13,748 nt of DNA from AC-37 sp036389105. GTDB taxonomy: Bacteria > Actinomycetota > Thermoleophilia > Solirubrobacterales > Thermoleophilaceae. A program made the position numbers and the translations under genes. The notes below the pieces were generated by a model. That model saw only the letters and a list, made by a program, of their open reading frames with translations. It made no database searches and was not told the origin of the DNA. Positions 12,131 through 13,748 of this stretch are shown one piece after another (within the stretch, counting starts at the first letter, position 1; each line of letters starts with the position of its first letter). The DNA is taken from contig DASVQK010000007.1 in the NCBI GenBank assembly GCA_036389105.1, positions 1 to 13,748 on the forward strand. The letters run 5' to 3'.

Positions 12131-13182
12131 GCGTGCAGCTCCGCCAGCCGCGCCGCCTCGTCGCGCAGCTCGCGCTGGGCCATGCGCGGCAGCTTGCCGA
12201 ACGGCTCCAGCTCCACGCGGTCGCGCTCGTGGCGCCAGGTGCCGGCCACCACGCCGTCCACCAGGAACGTGTTGACCGAGTGCGGCGTCCTGGTGTTGAA
12301 CACCACCGGGCGGTGCTCCTCGGACAGGATGCCCGCGCGCCGCTTGTGCACCAGCAGCGTGGCGTCCCACACCGGCAGGAAGCGCACCGGCGCGGGCGTG
12401 TCGGCGGCGGGCAGCGGCGCGCGCGGCAGGTCGACGAGCTCCTCCCCGTCCTCCGCCACGAAGCGCCGCGGGCGGATTCGATCCAGCGCCGGGTCCACGT
12501 CGGCCTTCTTCACGCCGGCCCAGTCGGCGATCTCGGCCCGCGACGAGGGGCCGAACCCCGTCAGGTAGCGCCGGACCAGGTGCACCATGGCGTCGTCCGG
12601 CTTCAACCGGGGCTGGGGGCCGAGCCAGCTCTCCGCCGTGGCGTACAGGTCGGCGCGGCGGTGCTCCCACGTGCCCGACGGCGGCACTCGCAGCAGGTCC
12701 ACCAGCATGCCCACGCCGCCCAGCCACGGCCCGCCGCCCACGATTTGCTTCGCGTCCGCCGCGCGCAGCGGTCCCTCCGCCAGCGGGCGCTCGAGCTTCT
12801 TCGCGGCCCGCGCCAGCTCGGGCCTGTCCGGCCGGTGCTTGGACTTCACCCACTCCTCCAGGCGCCGCCGGCGGATGGCCGCTGTCAGCGGCCAGTAGTC
12901 GGCCGCCGAGACCAGGTGGATGGTTGAGCGCATCATCGTGCCCTGCACCACCGTCCTGCGCTCGAGCGCGCGGGTCAGGACGTCGCGCTCGAACCCCGCG
13001 AGCCGCGACCACAGGCCGATGTACATCGACGGCGCGTGCTGCGCCTGAATGCCCCCGATCCGCTCCAGGGCGCGCGGCACGCTCGTGCGCCGCCGCTCGA
13101 GCAGCAGCTGGCGGGCCAGCAGCGCGCGGTTCAGGTCGCGCTGGGTGAGCGTGCGAGGCGTGCCGGCCAAGCCGCCCAGCAT
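12127..13182 (-). CDS. Winged-helix protein of the AlkZ-like (HTH_42) DNA glycosylase superfamily
   Basis: A 351-residue protein of the winged-helix DNA-binding (HTH_42, PF06224) family, which includes the Streptomyces glycosylase AlkZ and E. coli YcaQ, enzymes that remove alkylated or crosslinked bases. Features: an N-terminal helix-turn-helix region (LTQRDLNRALLARQLLLER), the motif GIQAQHAPSMYIGLWSRL with Q46-A-Q48 matching the catalytic QxQ signature of AlkZ-type members, then TMMRSTIHLVSAADYWPL, a middle winged region (FGPSSRAEIADWAGVKKADV) and the C-terminal beta barrel (LLVHKRRAGILSEEHRPVVFNTR, NTFLVDGVVAGTWR). Length is typical. The ATG at 13182 is a best guess; no Shine-Dalgarno sequence is visible. 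It overlaps the DedA-like gene as GTGA. A base-excision repair role is likely but the lesion is unknown; some AlkZ-like proteins protect against a self-made genotoxin. Confidence 0.88.
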   Translation of the reverse strand: MLGGLAGTPRTLTQRDLNRALLARQLLLERRRTSVPRALERIGGIQAQHAPSMYIGLWSRLAGFERDVLTRALERRTVVQGTMMRSTIHLVSAADYWPLTAAIRRRRLEEWVKSKHRPDRPELARAAKKLERPLAEGPLRAADAKQIVGGGPWLGGVGMLVDLLRVPPSGTWEHRRADLYATAESWLGPQPRLKPDDAMVHLVRRYLTGFGPSSRAEIADWAGVKKADVDPALDRIRPRRFVAEDGEELVDLPRAPLPAADTPAPVRFLPVWDATLLVHKRRAGILSEEHRPVVFNTRTPHSVNTFLVDGVVAGTWRHERDRVELEPFGKLPRMAQRELRDEAARLAELHA

Positions 13183-13219
13183 TCCACAGCGCGGCCGGAC
13201 CGGCTACAAGACCGGGTGA

Positions 13220-13748
13220 ATGGACGACCGCTCCTACGACCGTTTCACCGACGCCGACGTCGACCGGCTGCTGGCCATCGTCCGCGCCGACCTCGACCGC
13301 CTGCACGCGACCAACCCGAACTGGCAGCTCTACCGCGATCGCCTTCTGTGCGTCTGCCTATGCCAGGGCGGCGCGCTCCACTTCCTGGACGGCCGCAACG
13401 GCGTCAAGGACCTCGACCTGTACGTCTTCTTCGCCGCGGTGGACGAGCGGCCCTATCCCGATCCCGCGCTTTTCCGCGCCGGGCGCCACCGCGACTTCGG
13501 GCCGTCCCACTTCGGCCGCCGCGCGCCCGAGTCGCGGTTCGCCCACTTCAGCGGCCGCAACGTTGACCTGTTCGCCGACTCGCTGCCGGTCCCGCCGGGC
13601 CGGGATCCCGAGCCGGCGCTGCGCGAATGGCTGACCGGCCGGAGGACGCGCCAGCGGCTGCTGGCCCGCAAGGCGATGGTGATGCTCGAGCCCGACCGCG
13701 GACGGGTCGTGTGGCCGACGGACCGGAGCGGCACGCCGGCGCTCGGGT
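13220..13748 (+). CDS. Nucleotidyltransferase-fold protein (3' truncated by window)
   Basis: The reading frame from the ATG at 13220 stays open to the window end, giving 176 residues. It has the marks of a minimal nucleotidyltransferase fold: CQGGALHFLDGRNGVKDLDLYVFF, where Gly50-Gly51 sit in the nucleotide-binding turn and Asp64/Asp66 form the DxD metal pair. A third acidic residue, Asp116, occurs in GRNVDLF. Helices rich in Asp/Arg precede this core (about 1-45). Similar uncharacterised bacterial proteins keep the same GVKDxD phrase. The substrate is unknown; an antibiotic- or protein-modifying transferase are options, and no antitoxin-type partner is visible here. Codon use is strongly GC3-biased, supporting a real gene. 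It diverges from the AlkZ-like gene with only 37 bp between starts, so promoters must overlap or be leaderless; TACAAG at 13205-13210 is a weak -10 candidate. Confidence 0.75.
   Translation, partial: MDDRSYDRFTDADVDRLLAIVRADLDRLHATNPNWQLYRDRLLCVCLCQGGALHFLDGRNGVKDLDLYVFFAAVDERPYPDPALFRAGRHRDFGPSHFGRRAPESRFAHFSGRNVDLFADSLPVPPGRDPEPALREWLTGRRTRQRLLARKAMVMLEPDRGRVVWPTDRSGTPALG

Noticed and set aside
12131..13306. Upstream extension of the DedA-like frame by almost 400 codons
   Set aside because: It shadows the AlkZ-like gene in a different frame and has no domain; the GTG at 12130 starts directly before the membrane protein.
1..13748. tRNA genes, CRISPR arrays, insertion sequences or phage genes
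   Set aside because: I looked for repeat-spacer patterns, transposase or integrase motifs in the proteins and cloverleaf-like segments, and saw none.

Overview
The window is very GC-rich, with codons that mostly end in G or C. Its gene content is that of a soil-type actinobacterium: a DUF1906 secreted protein, a bacterial UBP zinc finger next to a thioredoxin-reductase-like flavoprotein, a PucR regulator beside an acyl-CoA desaturase, an AlkZ-like winged-helix protein and YdeI/OmdA. I infer Thermoleophilia/Solirubrobacterales or a relative, but the sequence alone does not prove it. There are thirteen protein genes, two of them cut by the window edges, and one gene remnant. I see no tRNA, rRNA, CRISPR array, intact insertion sequence or phage gene.

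Left part (1-3440): the tail of a sensor histidine kinase; a gap with no convincing gene; then a large secreted protein on the minus strand that ends in a choice-of-anchor L domain and has a good TTGACA-N17-TACGTT promoter. By eye this block is less GC-rich than the rest. At its right edge lies a short coding tail (about 3286-3402) with no recognisable 5' end but with its own terminator hairpin. It looks like the stump of a truncated gene, which suggests this part is a rearranged or acquired segment.

Middle part (3440-8780): a VOC-fold protein and an FKBP-type prolyl isomerase lipoprotein diverge from a 47-bp gap holding two mirror-image -10 boxes. Both boxes sit 7-8 nt from the start codons, so both mRNAs are probably leaderless. 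A two-gene operon follows on the minus strand, UBP-type zinc finger then FAD/NAD(P) oxidoreductase lacking the CXXC pair, joined by an ATGA overlap and also with a leaderless-type promoter. Next come a secreted DUF1906 glycoside-hydrolase-like protein with two tandem Ig-like repeats, and a YdeI/OmdA protein.

Right part (8780-13748): a membrane-anchored coiled-coil protein and an acyl-CoA desaturase, with a PucR-family regulator transcribed divergently from the desaturase. An 18-bp near-perfect palindrome covers the regulator's start codon and is the best operator candidate in the window. An AlkZ-like DNA glycosylase candidate and a DedA-like membrane protein form a GTGA-overlapping pair; the DedA protein appears to have lost the family's key charged residues. 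The window ends inside a nucleotidyltransferase-like gene.

Several minus-strand genes end in a GC-rich hairpin with a 3-nt loop placed 0-2 nt after the stop codon and without a U-tract, a consistent local terminator style. The least understood parts are the UBP/flavoprotein operon, the anchor-L protein with no visible anchor, and the DUF1906/Ig-like protein.
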